64,000 nucleotides of DNA from Burkholderia ambifaria (GCF_001443045.1 NZ_LKPJ01000024.1:1-64000); one strand, 5' to 3'; counted from the stretch's first letter, positions 18,276 through 27,758 are shown. The notes: generated by a model not told the origin, from the sequence alone. A program made the numbers and translations.

Positions 18276-18518
18276 ATGCTGCGCTGGCTGATCGCTGTTC
18301 TCTTTCTCGCGAACCTGCTCGCGTTCGTGGCAGTGCGCGGCGTGTTCGGGCCGCTGCCGGCCGCCGGCCCGCGCGAGCCGGGCGTGCTGTCGCGGCAGGT
18401 GCGGCCCGATGCGCTGCATGCGATGCCGCTCGCGCAGGCGGCCGATCAGCCCGTGATCGGCGCTCCGATCGCCGCGCCGGCCGTCACGGCCGAGCCGCTC
18501 GCGGCATCCGCGCCCTGA
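18276..18518 (+). CDS. Small hypothetical membrane protein
   Basis: 80 residues starting MLRWLIAVLFLANLLAFVAV, a single N-terminal transmembrane helix or uncleaved signal, then an Ala/Pro-rich tail. A good GAGGAG site 9 bp before ATG 18276 decides the start over the longer frame from 18219. It lies 226 bp after coaX and ends 16 bp before the convergent hldC. In related genomes this position carries SPOR-like or hypothetical genes; no domain is visible here. Confidence 0.6.
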   Translation: MLRWLIAVLFLANLLAFVAVRGVFGPLPAAGPREPGVLSRQVRPDALHAMPLAQAADQPVIGAPIAAPAVTAEPLAASAP

Positions 18519-18534
18519 CGGCGCGGCACGCGCA

Positions 18535-19020
18535 TCACGACTGCTGCGCGCGCACCTTCTTCAGCAGCGCGGTGGTCGAGCGGTCGTGCTCGAACGGGAT
18601 CGCGAGCGCACGACCGCCCCAGCCGCGCACGATGGCCGATTCCGGCAGCACGTCCATGTCGTAGTCGCCACCCTTCACGAGAATGTCCGGACGGACGGCC
18701 TCGATCAGCGATACCGGCGTCTGTTCCTCGAACTTCACGACCCAGTCGACGCTCTCCAGCGCCGCGAGCAGCGCCATCCGGTCGTCCTCGCGGTTGATCG
18801 GACGGTCGTCGCCCTTGCCGAGCATGCGCACCGACGCGTCGCTGTTCACGCCAACGATCAGGCACGCGCCGAGCGCCTTCGCATCGGCAAGATACGTGAC
18901 GTGGCCACGGTGCAGGATGTCAAACACGCCGTTCGTGAACACGACGGGCGAAGGCAGCGAAGCGCGCAGGGCAACCAGGGCGTCGCGGGTGATCAGCTTG
19001 CGTTCGAAGGTAGCGGACAT
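18535..19020 (-). CDS. hldC: D-glycero-beta-D-manno-heptose 1-phosphate adenylyltransferase
   Basis: Makes ADP-heptose for the lipopolysaccharide inner core. 161 residues from ATG 19020 (MSATFERK). Nucleotidyltransferase motif VFTNGVFDILHRGHVTYL with HRGH (about 39-42), GVNSDASVRMLGKG, RPINREDDRMALLAAL and GWGGRALAIPFEHDRSTTALL. It is the stand-alone adenylyltransferase (RfaE domain II) without the kinase domain, as in species where HldA and HldC are separate. Confidence 0.93.
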   Translation of the reverse strand: MSATFERKLITRDALVALRASLPSPVVFTNGVFDILHRGHVTYLADAKALGACLIVGVNSDASVRMLGKGDDRPINREDDRMALLAALESVDWVVKFEEQTPVSLIEAVRPDILVKGGDYDMDVLPESAIVRGWGGRALAIPFEHDRSTTALLKKVRAQQS

Positions 19021-19071
19021 GATGGGGATCGGATGACGTGAGCGGCGCGACGGAACACGGCGGCGCCAGAT

Positions 19072-19101
19072 AAAAAGCCCACCGGGTCGCCGGGCGGGCT
19101 T
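19072..19101 (-). terminator. Terminator of the di-iron protein gene
   Basis: On the minus strand AAGCCCGCCCGGCGACC pairs with the GGTGGGCTT part and is followed by TTTTTA. It lies 66 bp after the 19167 stop. Confidence 0.75.
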
Positions 19102-19166
19102 CATGCAGGTTCACTGCGACGATCGCAACCGGCGGAGCGTCACGCCGGCTGCGCTGCCGCGCGGCC

Positions 19167-20045
19167 TCAGGCCGGTTGCGCGGCCGACGACGGTCCGCTT
19201 TCGGACTGCAGGCGGCCGGTGACTTCCTTGCGATAGCGATTCAGCTCCTGTGCGGTCGCGAACGTGCGTTCGAACAGGATCGACAGGTTGTGCAGGATCC
19301 GCTCGACGACCTTCTTTTCCCACTCGCCGTCAAAGCGGATCTGCTCGTCGAGCCAGCGCTCGAGCCATTCCGGATCGGGCAGGCGCGACTGCACGGTGTC
19401 GCGCGGGAACAGCGCCTGGTTCACGTGCAGGTTGGTCGGGTGCAGCGGCTTCTCGGTGCGGCGCGCCGACGCCATCAGTACGCCGATCTTCGCGAACGCC
19501 GCACGCGCGACGTCGCCGCAGTTGTTCAGCGCTTTCTTCATGTAGCGCAGGTAAGCACCGCCATGACGCGCTTCGTCGCGCGAGATCGTTTCGTAGATCT
19601 GCTTGATGACCGGCTCCGTGTGCCAGTCGGCCGCGCAGCGATACCAGTGGTTCAGGCGGATCTCGCCGCAGAAGTGCAGCATCAGCGTCTCGAGCGGCGG
19701 CGCGGGATCGAACTGGAAGCGCACCGCGTGCAGCTCTTCCTCGGTCGGCACCATTTCCGGCCGGAAGCGGCGCAGGTATTCCATCAGCACGAGCGAATGC
19801 TTCTGCTCTTCGAAGAACCACACGCTCATGAACGCGGAAAAGTCGCTGTCGTGCTGGTTGTCGCGCAGGAACATTTCCGTCGCGGGCAGCGCCGACCATT
19901 CTGTGATCGCGTTCATCTTGATCGTCTTCGCCTGCTCGTCGGTGAGCAGCGAAGCGTCGAACTTGTCCCACGGAATGTCCTTCTCCATGTCCCAGCGGAC
20001 AGCTTCGAGCGACCTGTAAAGTTCCGGATAAAGCATGGTGTTCAT
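19167..20045 (-). CDS. Ferritin-like di-iron protein (acyl-ACP desaturase type)
   Basis: 292 residues, nearly all helical. Iron-ligand pattern of the ferritin/fatty-acid desaturase type 2 superfamily: a glutamate in AITEW (about 49), EEQKH (79-83), EIRLNHW (about 128) and RDEARH (156-161), that is two E-x2-H boxes. Length and spacing resemble soluble acyl-ACP desaturases or N-oxygenase-like proteins rather than storage ferritin. The substrate is not known. It has its own terminator downstream. Confidence 0.75.
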   Translation of the reverse strand: MNTMLYPELYRSLEAVRWDMEKDIPWDKFDASLLTDEQAKTIKMNAITEWSALPATEMFLRDNQHDSDFSAFMSVWFFEEQKHSLVLMEYLRRFRPEMVPTEEELHAVRFQFDPAPPLETLMLHFCGEIRLNHWYRCAADWHTEPVIKQIYETISRDEARHGGAYLRYMKKALNNCGDVARAAFAKIGVLMASARRTEKPLHPTNLHVNQALFPRDTVQSRLPDPEWLERWLDEQIRFDGEWEKKVVERILHNLSILFERTFATAQELNRYRKEVTGRLQSESGPSSAAQPA

Positions 20046-20538
20046 GATGGTCCCACCCCTGTTCTGCGCAATGCGACTTCTCTAAACGTGACTGTTGCCG
20101 CGTAGGCGCGCGAGCGCGCTTTTTGCAGCCAAGACTCTAATTTTACGCGTGAATCCAGCCCCCGGACGCAGATTCCGCGTCCGGCAGCCGGGCGGCCGCG
20201 CCGCCGCCTTGAAGCACGCCGCGGCCCCGCTCCGCTCGAACGGAACCGGCCGCGCGTGCCTGATGTGGGGGCCGGTGCAGGCCGGCTCGGTGGCGAGCCC
20301 GCCCGGCGCCGCGCGGTTCCCGGATGGGTCCCGTGCGGCAGCCGGACCGGCGGGCTGCTCGATATGGTGTATACGGCGGCGGCCATGATATCACGCGCGC
20401 ATGACGGTTCCGAGACGCGGAGCCGGTCGCGCGCCGCCCACGACGGTGCGGCGATCGGTCGCGGGCGGCCGTCGCGAAAACGCAACCAATCTGTAAGCCG
20501 CCGCCGTCTCAGGGCTGCTTCGGGCGCGGCGGCCAGCG
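20046..20538. other. 493-bp intergenic region
   Basis: Between the 5' end of the di-iron gene and the 3' end of the patatin gene. It should contain the di-iron gene promoter (AT-richer stretch 20085-20150). No gene, repeat or clear terminator seen. Confidence 0.5.
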
Positions 20539-21765
20539 TCAGACCCGTATTTCGCCGGCCGCGCGGCCGCCATCCGGCGGCGTGCCGGCCGCCGTCGCGC
20601 TGCCGCCGTCGGCCCGCGCGATCCAGTCCGCCAGCGTGTCGCGCTGCGCGCGCCCGTCGCGATAGCCGAGTTCGATCAGTTCGCGCGTGAACGCTTCCTC
20701 GAACAGCAGGTAGCTCGCGAACGACGCGCCGGCCGGCTGGCTGCCGCCGATCGCGCCGAGCAGCCCGCGCATCGTCGCCGGCATCTGCTTCAGGTGTTTC
20801 GCGGCGATCAGCTCGATGCGCTCGGACGGCGCGATCGCGAGCACGTCGACGTGCCGCCAGCCGCTGTCCACTTCGACCTGGTGCGGCAAGTGCTCGATCA
20901 TCCGGTTGATGTGCTCGATCCGCTCGATGTCCGCGCCGATCGAGTCGAGAAACACGCTCGCGAGCACCTGCTGGCCGATCTGCGCGAGCGTCGGATAACC
21001 GCGCGCGCGCCCCGACCCGTTCGCGGCGGGAATCTCGGGGCGCGGATCGGCCGCGCCGATCACGACGATCCGGTCCGCGCCGAAGTGGATCGCCGGCGAC
21101 AGCGGCGCGACCTGCCGGATCGACCCGTCGCCGAAGTACTCGATCTGCCCGTCGAGCACGAGCGGCACGGCCGGGAACACGAACGGAATGGCCGACGATG
21201 CGAGCAGGTGCGACGCCGACAGGTCGACGAGCCGCGCGGTGCGCTGCGCGCGCCGCCAGGCCTGGATCGGTTCGGCGGCCTGGTAGAAGGTCAGGTGCCG
21301 GCCGCTCGAATAGCTGAGCGCCGTGATCGAGAGCGCGTGCAGCAGGCGGCTCTCGAGCATCTGCTCGATCCGGTGGAAGCTCAGCTCGCGCTGCAGCAGG
21401 TGCGCGAGCGGCGCGTTGTCGAGCAGCCCACGCGGCGAACGGCGCGCCGCCCAGCCGAAGCTCATCGTCGCGAGCCAGCGTGCGCCCGCCGCCGCGATGC
21501 CGAGCCAGTCGGTGCGATACACGTAGTCCGCGCGCAGCGGCTCCCAGAATTCGAGCAGACGCCGCACGCCGTGCGAAAAATCGTCCGCGTGGCTCGCGAT
21601 CGACGTCGCATTGATCGCGCCGGCCGACGAGCCGCATACGACCGAAAACGGCACCGTATGCCGGTACGGATCGGCCTCGCGCGAGATCTCGGCCAGCGCC
21701 TTCAGCACGCCGACCTGGTAGGCGGCGCGTGCGCCGCCCCCCATCAGAACGAGCGCGAGCCGCAT
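20539..21765 (-). CDS. Patatin-like phospholipase
   Basis: 408 residues. Oxyanion motif MGGGARAAYQ (8-17), nucleophile GSSAG with Ser47, and the Asp of the catalytic dyad in FGDGS (about 213). The canonical GGGxRG reads GGGARA. No signal peptide is evident, so it is either cytosolic or peripheral on the inner membrane. It lies 24 bp after the phaM-like gene in the same direction, so it is probably co-transcribed. Confidence 0.88.
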   Translation of the reverse strand: MRLALVLMGGGARAAYQVGVLKALAEISREADPYRHTVPFSVVCGSSAGAINATSIASHADDFSHGVRRLLEFWEPLRADYVYRTDWLGIAAAGARWLATMSFGWAARRSPRGLLDNAPLAHLLQRELSFHRIEQMLESRLLHALSITALSYSSGRHLTFYQAAEPIQAWRRAQRTARLVDLSASHLLASSAIPFVFPAVPLVLDGQIEYFGDGSIRQVAPLSPAIHFGADRIVVIGAADPRPEIPAANGSGRARGYPTLAQIGQQVLASVFLDSIGADIERIEHINRMIEHLPHQVEVDSGWRHVDVLAIAPSERIELIAAKHLKQMPATMRGLLGAIGGSQPAGASFASYLLFEEAFTRELIELGYRDGRAQRDTLADWIARADGGSATAAGTPPDGGRAAGEIRV

Positions 21766-21789
21766 GATCGACCTGCTATCCGGTTCGCG

Positions 21790-22563
21790 TCACGTCGAGC
21801 GCTTCGGCGGACGCGTTTCGGGCGACGAAGCGGCTGCCGCACGCGCCGCGGCCGAACCGGCCGGCTTCGCACGCTTCGCGGCCGCCTTGCGCGGCGCGGC
21901 GGCCGCGGCCGCGGCCGCGGCCGGTGCGGGCTGTTCCGCTCGCGCCGGCGCGGCGGCCTGAGCGGGCGGCGCATCGCCCGGCGCCGCGGACTGCGCGCCC
22001 GGCTGCGTCATCGCAAGGCTCGCGAGCTGGTTGAACTGCGCCTGCAGCAGGCCCCACCAGCCGGCCGGGTCGAACGCCTGTTGCGCGGCGTCGCCTGCCG
22101 GCGGCGCGTCCGCTGCGGCAGCGGCTGCCGCGGCGTCCGGCGCTTGCCGCACGTCGGCGCGCGGCGCGGCAGCCGCTTGCGCGGCCGCGACCGCGGCTTC
22201 CTCGGCGGCCGACATCGAGCTCTGCGCGAACGCGCCGAACGCGCGCAGCGTCGCGAGCGTCGCGCGCTGCACCTCGAGCGCCTGGATCGCGGACTGCAGC
22301 ATCCCGAGATTGAGCTTGAGCCACTGCTCGACCGCGCGCAGATCGGTGATCCGCTTGTCGAGCTCCTCGACGCTCGTGAGTGGCGCCATCATGTCGGACA
22401 TGCTCGACAGCGACGGCGGCAGCCCCGACGCAGCGCCGGGAAACGACGCCATCCCGCCGAACGGCGACATCCGCATCATGTCCCACATCCGGTCGAGCAT
22501 GTCGGCAGGTTTGAAACCGGCAAAGCCGGCGAAAGGATTGGAGCCGGAGGCATCGGTCGTCAT
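21790..22563 (-). CDS. phaM: PhaM-like polyhydroxyalkanoate granule protein
   Basis: 257 residues from ATG 22563 (MTTDASGSNPFAGF). N-terminal half with helical phasin-like region (PADMLDRMWDMMRMSPFGG, VEELDKRITDLRAVEQWLKLNLGMLQ). The Ala-rich middle is followed by a basic AAAPRKAAAKRAKPAG tail resembling histone H1-like DNA binding. This arrangement matches PhaM, which links PHB granules and synthase to the nucleoid in Ralstonia. The call rests on architecture and the LDKRITDLRAVEQWL stretch. Confidence 0.78.
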   Translation of the reverse strand: MTTDASGSNPFAGFAGFKPADMLDRMWDMMRMSPFGGMASFPGAASGLPPSLSSMSDMMAPLTSVEELDKRITDLRAVEQWLKLNLGMLQSAIQALEVQRATLATLRAFGAFAQSSMSAAEEAAVAAAQAAAAPRADVRQAPDAAAAAAAADAPPAGDAAQQAFDPAGWWGLLQAQFNQLASLAMTQPGAQSAAPGDAPPAQAAAPARAEQPAPAAAAAAAAAPRKAAAKRAKPAGSAAARAAAASSPETRPPKRST

Positions 22564-22642
22564 ACGGGCATCCTGGTTGACTGGGTGAGCGAAGCGGCCG
22601 GCGCGGGTCGCGCGGCCGCCTCTGGTTCGATCATAGCGCGCG

Positions 22643-23470
22643 TCAGAACGGTGCGTCGCCGGGGAAGTCGGGCGGGCGCCGCTCGCGCAGCGAGCGGATG
22701 CCTTCCTGCACATCGGGCCCCGAGAAGCCCATGAATTCGAGCGCGAGCGACGTATCGAACGTCGGCCCGGCGCTGCGCAGCCAGTTGTTCAGCGCGTACT
22801 TGGTCCAGCGGATCGCCGACTGCGATCCGTGCGCGAGCCGCTCGGCCACTTCGTACGCCTTCGGCAGCAGGTCGGCCGGCTCGACCGCGAGCGACACGAG
22901 GCCGATCCGCTCGGCCTCCTCGCCGCTCACCGGTTCGCACAACAGCAGGTAGTACTTCGCCTTCGCCATCCCGCACAACAGCGGCCATACGATCGCCGCA
23001 TGATCGCCGGCCGCGACGCCGAGCCGCGTATGGCCGTCGATGATGCGCGCATCCTTCGCGGCGATCGAGATGTCGGCGAGCAGCCCGGCGACGAGCCCCG
23101 CGCCGACGGCCGGGCCGTGCATCGCGGACACGATCGGCTTGCTGCAGTTGATCACGTTGTAGACGAGATCGCGCGCCTCGCGCCACACGCGGGCGCGCAC
23201 GTCGAAATCGTTGGCCATCGCCTCGACGAGCGCGAGATCGCCGCCCGCCGAAAAGCCCTTGCCCTCGCCGCGGATCACCGCGACGCGCGTGTCGGGATCG
23301 CGATCGACGTCGCGCCAGATGTCGGCGAGCTCGCGATGCATGCGCTCGTTCGCGGTTGCGAGGCCGCTGCGGTTCGCGCCCTCGCCGCTCATCACGATGT
23401 CGAGCACGCCATGATCGCGGCGCGTCACCTTCAGTGCTTCGTAACCGCCGTATGCGGCGAGATCGGACAT
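22643..23470 (-). CDS. Enoyl-CoA hydratase/isomerase family protein
   Basis: 275 residues of the crotonase fold. Oxyanion-hole motifs [18 protein letters not shown] (about 66-83) and [28 protein letters not shown]. The second catalytic position reads [14 protein letters not shown], so the usual glutamate of true hydratases is not evident and a different CoA chemistry is possible. ATG 23470 (MSDLAAYG) is preceded by GGGAGCTGC. A 15-bp perfect hairpin separates it from the upstream FAH gene. Confidence 0.87.
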   Translation of the reverse strand: MSDLAAYGGYEALKVTRRDHGVLDIVMSGEGANRSGLATANERMHRELADIWRDVDRDPDTRVAVIRGEGKGFSAGGDLALVEAMANDFDVRARVWREARDLVYNVINCSKPIVSAMHGPAVGAGLVAGLLADISIAAKDARIIDGHTRLGVAAGDHAAIVWPLLCGMAKAKYYLLLCEPVSGEEAERIGLVSLAVEPADLLPKAYEVAERLAHGSQSAIRWTKYALNNWLRSAGPTFDTSLALEFMGFSGPDVQEGIRSLRERRPPDFPGDAPF

Positions 23471-23536
23471 GCGCAGCTCCCGGGTTCCTGAAATGTTTGA
23501 ATCGAGTGTAGCCAAGCCCGCGCGGGCAAACATCAG

Positions 23537-23584
23537 GCGAAACCCGGCGCGCGGGCCGGGACCGGGCTTCGCGCCGGGTTTCGC
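23537..23584 (-). terminator. Perfect 15-bp stem-loop between FAH and enoyl-CoA hydratase genes
   Basis: GCGAAACCCGGCGCG (23537-23551) pairs exactly with 23570-23584. It starts 8 bp after the FAH stop. With no T-run it may attenuate rather than stop transcription into the hydratase gene. Confidence 0.6.
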
Positions 23585-23591
23585 GGATGCG

Positions 23592-24584
23592 TCAGGCCGT
23601 GCCCTCCGGCGGCGCGACCGACTGCTCGATCGCACCGAAGATCGACTTGCCGGCCGCGTCGAACATCTCGATGCGCACGGTGTCGCCGTAGCGCATGAAC
23701 TCGGTCTGCGGCGCGCCGTGCTCGATCGTCTCGAGGCAGCGCTTCTCGGCGATGCAGCAGTAGCCGCGCTTCGCATCCTTGTTCGACACGGTGCCCGAGC
23801 CGACGATCGCGCCGGCACGCAGGTTGCGCGTCTTCGCCGCATGCGCGACCAGCTGGCCGAAGTGGAACACCATGTCGGTGCCCGCGTCGGGCTGGCCGAC
23901 CTTCCTGCCGTTCCAGTGGACGATCATCGGCCGGTGCACGCGACCTTCGCGCCATTCGTCGCCGAGCTCGTCGAGCGTCACCGCGACCGGTGCGAACGCG
24001 GTGGCCGGCTTGCTCTGGAAGAAGCCGAAACCCTTCGCGAGCTCGGCCGGAATCAGGTTGCGCAACGACACGTCGTTCACGAGCGTGACGAGCCGCACGG
24101 CCTTCAGCGCGTCGTCGGGCGTTGCGCTCATCGGCACGTCGCCGGTGATCACCGCGACCTCGGCCTCGAAGTCGATGCCCCATTCCTCGGACGGGCACAC
24201 GATGTCGTCGCGCGCGCCGAGGAAGTCGTCGCTGCCGCCCTGGTACATCAGCGGATCGGTCCAGAACTCCGGCGGCATCTCGGCGCCGCGCGCGCGGCGC
24301 ACGAGCTCGACGTGATTCACGTACGCGGAGCCGTCGGCCCACTGGAACGCGCGCGGCAGCGGCGCCATGCAGTTCGCCGGATCGAACGCGAACGCGTTGC
24401 GCGCGCGGCCGTGGTTCAGCGCGTCGTACAGGTCGCGCAGTTGCGGCGCGTAGAACGCCCAGTCGTCGAGGACGCGCTGCAGCGTCGGCGCGATCGCATC
24501 GGCGATCGCCGCGGTGTGCAGGTCGCGCGACACGACGATCAGCTGGCCGTCGCGCGTGCCGTCCTTCAGCGATGCAAGTTTCAT
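23592..24584 (-). CDS. Fumarylacetoacetate hydrolase family protein
   Basis: 330 residues. Metal-binding and catalytic landmarks: [37 protein letters not shown] (acidic metal ligands), [43 protein letters not shown]. The family hydrolyses C-C bonds of aromatic catabolites; homologous genes in Burkholderia are often annotated as fumarylacetoacetase-like. ATG 24584 (MKLASLKDG). Divergent from the IclR regulator (127 bp), its probable controller. Confidence 0.88.
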   Translation of the reverse strand: MKLASLKDGTRDGQLIVVSRDLHTAAIADAIAPTLQRVLDDWAFYAPQLRDLYDALNHGRARNAFAFDPANCMAPLPRAFQWADGSAYVNHVELVRRARGAEMPPEFWTDPLMYQGGSDDFLGARDDIVCPSEEWGIDFEAEVAVITGDVPMSATPDDALKAVRLVTLVNDVSLRNLIPAELAKGFGFFQSKPATAFAPVAVTLDELGDEWREGRVHRPMIVHWNGRKVGQPDAGTDMVFHFGQLVAHAAKTRNLRAGAIVGSGTVSNKDAKRGYCCIAEKRCLETIEHGAPQTEFMRYGDTVRIEMFDAAGKSIFGAIEQSVAPPEGTA

Positions 24585-24710
24585 GGGGTATCTGCCGTTG
24601 TAGTGACGATGGAGGGAATCTATTTTACGATGGTGAATCCGTGCGGCGCGCCACGATCGTGCGTACCGTTTTCGTCCCGACCCTTGCCGCCTTGTCGCGC
24701 CCCGTTGCCC

Positions 24711-25586
24711 ATGCCCGCCAGCCCGCTTCCCGACGACGATCTCGCTGATTCCGACACCGACGACACCGGCTCCGGCGAGCACGGCGAAGGCGGCGAGAAG
24801 CTGCGCTCCGGCATCCAGTCGATCGAGGTCGGCTTCCGCCTGCTCGACGTGCTGACGAGCGAGCCGCGCGCGATGATGCTGCGCGACCTCGCGCAGCGTG
24901 CGGGCATGAGCCCTGCGAAGGCGCACCGCTACCTGGTCAGCTTCTCGCGGCTCGGCGTCGTGTCGCAGGATCCCGTGTCGGGCCGCTACGAACTCGGCGG
25001 TTTCGCGCTGCAGATGGGGCTCGCGCGGCTCGCGCGCGTCGACGGCGTGAAGCTCGCGCGGATCGCGCTGACCGAGTTGCGCGACCGCCTCGACCAGACG
25101 GTCGGCATCGCGGTGTGGGGCAACCAGGGCCCGACGCTCGTGCACTGGATGGAATCGAGCCATCCGGCGAAGGCGTCGCTGAAGCTCGGCGACGTGATGC
25201 CGCTGCTCGGCTCCGCGACGGGCCTGCTGTTCGCCGCGTACCTGCCGCGCAGCAAGACCGCGGCGATGCTCGAACGCGAGCTCGCCGATACGCGCCGCTC
25301 GCCGCATCACGGCGGCCCGCGCACGCTCGACGAGGTCGATGCGGTGCTCGCCGACGTGCGCGCGCATCAGGCCGCGCGCGTCGAGGGGATGCTGCTGCCG
25401 ACGATTCACGCGTTCTGCATGCCGGTGTTCGATGCGGTCGGCGAACTCGCGCTCGCGATCGTCGCGCTCGGCCAGGAAGGCATGTTCGACATCGCGTGGG
25501 GCGGCGAGATGGACACCGCGCTGCGTGCCTGCGCGCAGAAACTGTCTTACGAACTCGGCTATAGTCCGGACGCGCGCGACGCCTGA
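24711..25586 (+). CDS. IclR-family transcriptional regulator
   Basis: 291 residues. An acidic N-terminal stretch (DDDLADSDTDD), then a winged helix-turn-helix (IQSIEVGFRLLDVLTSEPRAMMLRDLAQRAGMSPAKAHRYLVSF, about 36-80) and an IclR effector domain (GNQGPTLVHWMESSHPAKASLKLGDVMPLLGSATGLLFAAYLP, MLLPTIHAFCMPVFD). It probably controls the divergent FAH/enoyl-CoA hydratase genes in response to an aromatic acid or its metabolite (inference from family and position). Confidence 0.9.
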   Translation: MPASPLPDDDLADSDTDDTGSGEHGEGGEKLRSGIQSIEVGFRLLDVLTSEPRAMMLRDLAQRAGMSPAKAHRYLVSFSRLGVVSQDPVSGRYELGGFALQMGLARLARVDGVKLARIALTELRDRLDQTVGIAVWGNQGPTLVHWMESSHPAKASLKLGDVMPLLGSATGLLFAAYLPRSKTAAMLERELADTRRSPHHGGPRTLDEVDAVLADVRAHQAARVEGMLLPTIHAFCMPVFDAVGELALAIVALGQEGMFDIAWGGEMDTALRACAQKLSYELGYSPDARDA

Positions 25587-25734
25587 CACGCAAGGCCCGC
25601 GATACCCCGTGCGACACCCGTGCAGAACCCGCGCGATGCACCGCGAACGCGCGGCGCAGCCGGTGGTCCGATGGTTGTGACGTGCGTTGCGCACGACCCG
25701 CCACGACCGCCTCCAACCCTGTTCCGTTTCGCCG

Positions 25735-27015
25735 ATGCCGCCTGCCGACACCCGTTCTCGTCACGCCCTGCCCCGCCATTGGCTGCGCGCGGGCGTCGCG
25801 CTCGTCGTCGTGCTGGTACTGCACGCGCTCGCGGCGTTGTGGCTGACGCGCAACCGCGAATCGTTCACGCCGCCCCCGCCCGCCGAGATACCGGTGCAGA
25901 TCGAGCTGCTGAAGCCGCAGCCGATCGAGCGCCAGCCCGCGCCGAAACCGGCCGAGCATCCGGCCGAGCCCGCGCCGGCGAAGCCGGCCCCAGCCGCACC
26001 GAAGCCAGCCCCAAAGCCCGCACCGAAGCCCGCGCCGTCGCCCGAGCCCGTCCTCACGTCGACGCAGACGGCCGAGCACGGCGAGCCGCCGCCGGCCGCG
26101 GCCTCGGCCGCGAGCGGCACGGCAGACGCATCGGGCGCGCACGCGGCATCGGCCGGCGGCGCCAGCGGTGCCGCGACGCCGGGCCCCGCGACGAGCGGCG
26201 TGAAGTTCGCGGCGCCGCCGTCCGGCGACCTGCAGTACGACACGTTCTACAACGGGATGCAGAACATGATCGGCACGATCCACTGGCGCACCGACGGACG
26301 CACCTACGACCTGTCGGTGTCGATGCCCGTGCCGTTCGTCGGCCCGTTCACGTACCGCAGCGAAGGCCGCATCGATGCATTCGGCGTCGCGCCCGACCGG
26401 TATGTGGAAAAGCGCGGCAAGCGCCCCGAGGACATCGCGATCTTCAACCGCGAGATCCGCCAGATCGTCTTCACGCGCACGCCGAACAATGCGCTGCTGC
26501 CCGACGGCGTACAGGATCGCTTCAGCATGCTGATGCAGTTGTCGGGGCTCTTGCGCGGCAATCCGTCCGCATACAAGCCGGGCGTCACGCAACAGTTCTT
26601 CGTGATCGACAACAACAGCGGCGAGACCTGGCCGATCACGGTGATCGGCGACGAGGACGTGCAAACGCAGGCCGGCATCGTCCGCGCACGCCATTTCATG
26701 CGGCTGCCGCGTCGCGACGGCGACACGCGCCGCATCGACATGTGGCTCGCGCCGTCGCTCGGCTGGCTGCCCGCGCGGCTCGTGCAGACGGAACCGAGCG
26801 GCGCGCAGATCGAGCTGCTGTGGCACGGCCGGCTCGCTCCGCCGAACGCACCGGCCGACGGCGCGACCGAAGGCGAAGGCGCAACCAACACGCCCGCCAG
26901 CGCGCCGGCTGCCGTCGCACCGGCCGCCGAGTCGGCACAACCGGCACAACCTGCCGACGTGCAACCGTCCGTGCCCGCGGCTACACCGCCGGCATCGTCG
27001 CCGTCCGCGCCGTGA
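25735..27015 (+). CDS. DUF3108 protein with TonB-like N-terminus
   Basis: 426 residues from ATG 25735 (MPPADTRSR). Membrane helix about 17-37 (AGVALVVVLVLHALAALWL), then a TonB-like Pro/Ala/Lys-rich linker (KPAPAAPKPAPKPAPKPAP, about 60-105), then a DUF3108 domain (SGDLQYDTFYNGMQNMIGTIHWRTDGRTYDLSVSMPVPFVGPF) and an Ala/Pro-rich tail. Probably a periplasm-spanning protein; function unknown. A longer frame from 25687 lacks support. No terminator was recognised after it. Confidence 0.85.
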   Translation: MPPADTRSRHALPRHWLRAGVALVVVLVLHALAALWLTRNRESFTPPPPAEIPVQIELLKPQPIERQPAPKPAEHPAEPAPAKPAPAAPKPAPKPAPKPAPSPEPVLTSTQTAEHGEPPPAAASAASGTADASGAHAASAGGASGAATPGPATSGVKFAAPPSGDLQYDTFYNGMQNMIGTIHWRTDGRTYDLSVSMPVPFVGPFTYRSEGRIDAFGVAPDRYVEKRGKRPEDIAIFNREIRQIVFTRTPNNALLPDGVQDRFSMLMQLSGLLRGNPSAYKPGVTQQFFVIDNNSGETWPITVIGDEDVQTQAGIVRARHFMRLPRRDGDTRRIDMWLAPSLGWLPARLVQTEPSGAQIELLWHGRLAPPNAPADGATEGEGATNTPASAPAAVAPAAESAQPAQPADVQPSVPAATPPASSPSAP

Positions 27016-27273
27016 CGATCGGCAAATCGGCAATTTCGACCGATTAAAGCTTCTGCCAAAATGGCCGATGACACTCTTTAACAACTATTTTTAACAACTA
27101 TTTCGGTACACCGGATCACAATAAGAAACGTTTGATAGACATCGGCTTCTAACCCGATACACCCCACGCAAACGGGAGAACGGGGTGTGCAGCGCAAGCC
27201 CCTTGAAACCGGCAAGGCCTGCCCCACCTACGGGACAACAAGGCCAGATGCCACTGCGAAGAGGAGTGCCGCC
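27016..27273 (+). promoter_or_regulatory. Structured, AT-rich leader of the DUF3567 gene
   Basis: It holds a perfect 13-bp tandem repeat TTAACAACTATTT (27078-27103), a stem ACACCCC/GGGGTGT (27159-27165 with 27182-27188), and two mutually exclusive short stems, CCTTG/CAAGG (27201-27205 with 27213-27217) and GGCCT/AGGCC (27216-27220 with 27241-27245). A CACT/AGTG pair (27252-27255 with 27265-27268) covers part of the GAGGAG ribosome binding site. This suggests translational control but is unproven. Confidence 0.45.
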
Positions 27274-27531
27274 ATGCAAATGATCTACAACAGCCCCAAC
27301 TACTGCGTCGTCGAATTTGCGCCGCAGGCCGGCCACCATCTGATGAATGCCGGCGGATACGAAATCGTCGACAAGAACGCGCAGCGCGAGATCTTCATCG
27401 ATGGCGAGCTCGCCGAGCGATTCCGTGCGCACGTGAAACAGCTGATCGAGGATGAACCGTCGCTCGACGAGGTGGATGAATTCCTCGGACAGTTCGACAG
27501 CCTGATGATGATGCCCGTCGTCCTGCACTGA
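27274..27531 (+). CDS. DUF3567 family protein
   Basis: 85 residues ([15 protein letters not shown] ... [23 protein letters not shown]), a short conserved beta-proteobacterial protein recognised as DUF3567; function unknown. Start ATG 27274 follows GAGGAG at 27261. A longer frame from 27187 overlaps the structured leader and is rejected. It has its own leader and terminator, so it is a single-gene unit. Confidence 0.85.
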   Translation: MQMIYNSPNYCVVEFAPQAGHHLMNAGGYEIVDKNAQREIFIDGELAERFRAHVKQLIEDEPSLDEVDEFLGQFDSLMMMPVVLH

Positions 27532-27600
27532 CGACGCCCGGCCCGGCGCATCGCCGGGCCATTCGCCGCGCGCTGGCGCGGCCCCGCGAGCACTCCGATC

Positions 27601-27638
27601 CAAGCCCCCGTCCGGTTCGCCGGGCGGGGGTTTTCGTT
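27601..27638 (+). terminator. Terminator of the DUF3567 gene
   Basis: CCCCCGTCCGG and CCGGGCGGGGG flank a TTCG loop and are followed by TTTTCG, a strong factor-independent terminator. Confidence 0.85.
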
Positions 27639-27758
27639 TGGTGCGGCCCGTGCACGGCCGGGCGCGCCTTCGTGGTGCGGACAACGCTCGCCCGCCCGCC
27701 TCGCGCCGGCACCGCTGCCCGCCCCGCGCGAGGCCGGGCGGCGCACCGGCGCACCGGC

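Noticed and set aside
27159-27273. Cobalamin or SAM riboswitch upstream of DUF3567 or metH
   Set aside because: I could not match the conserved B12 box or SAM cores. The structure also lies ahead of the DUF3567 gene with a terminator between it and metH.
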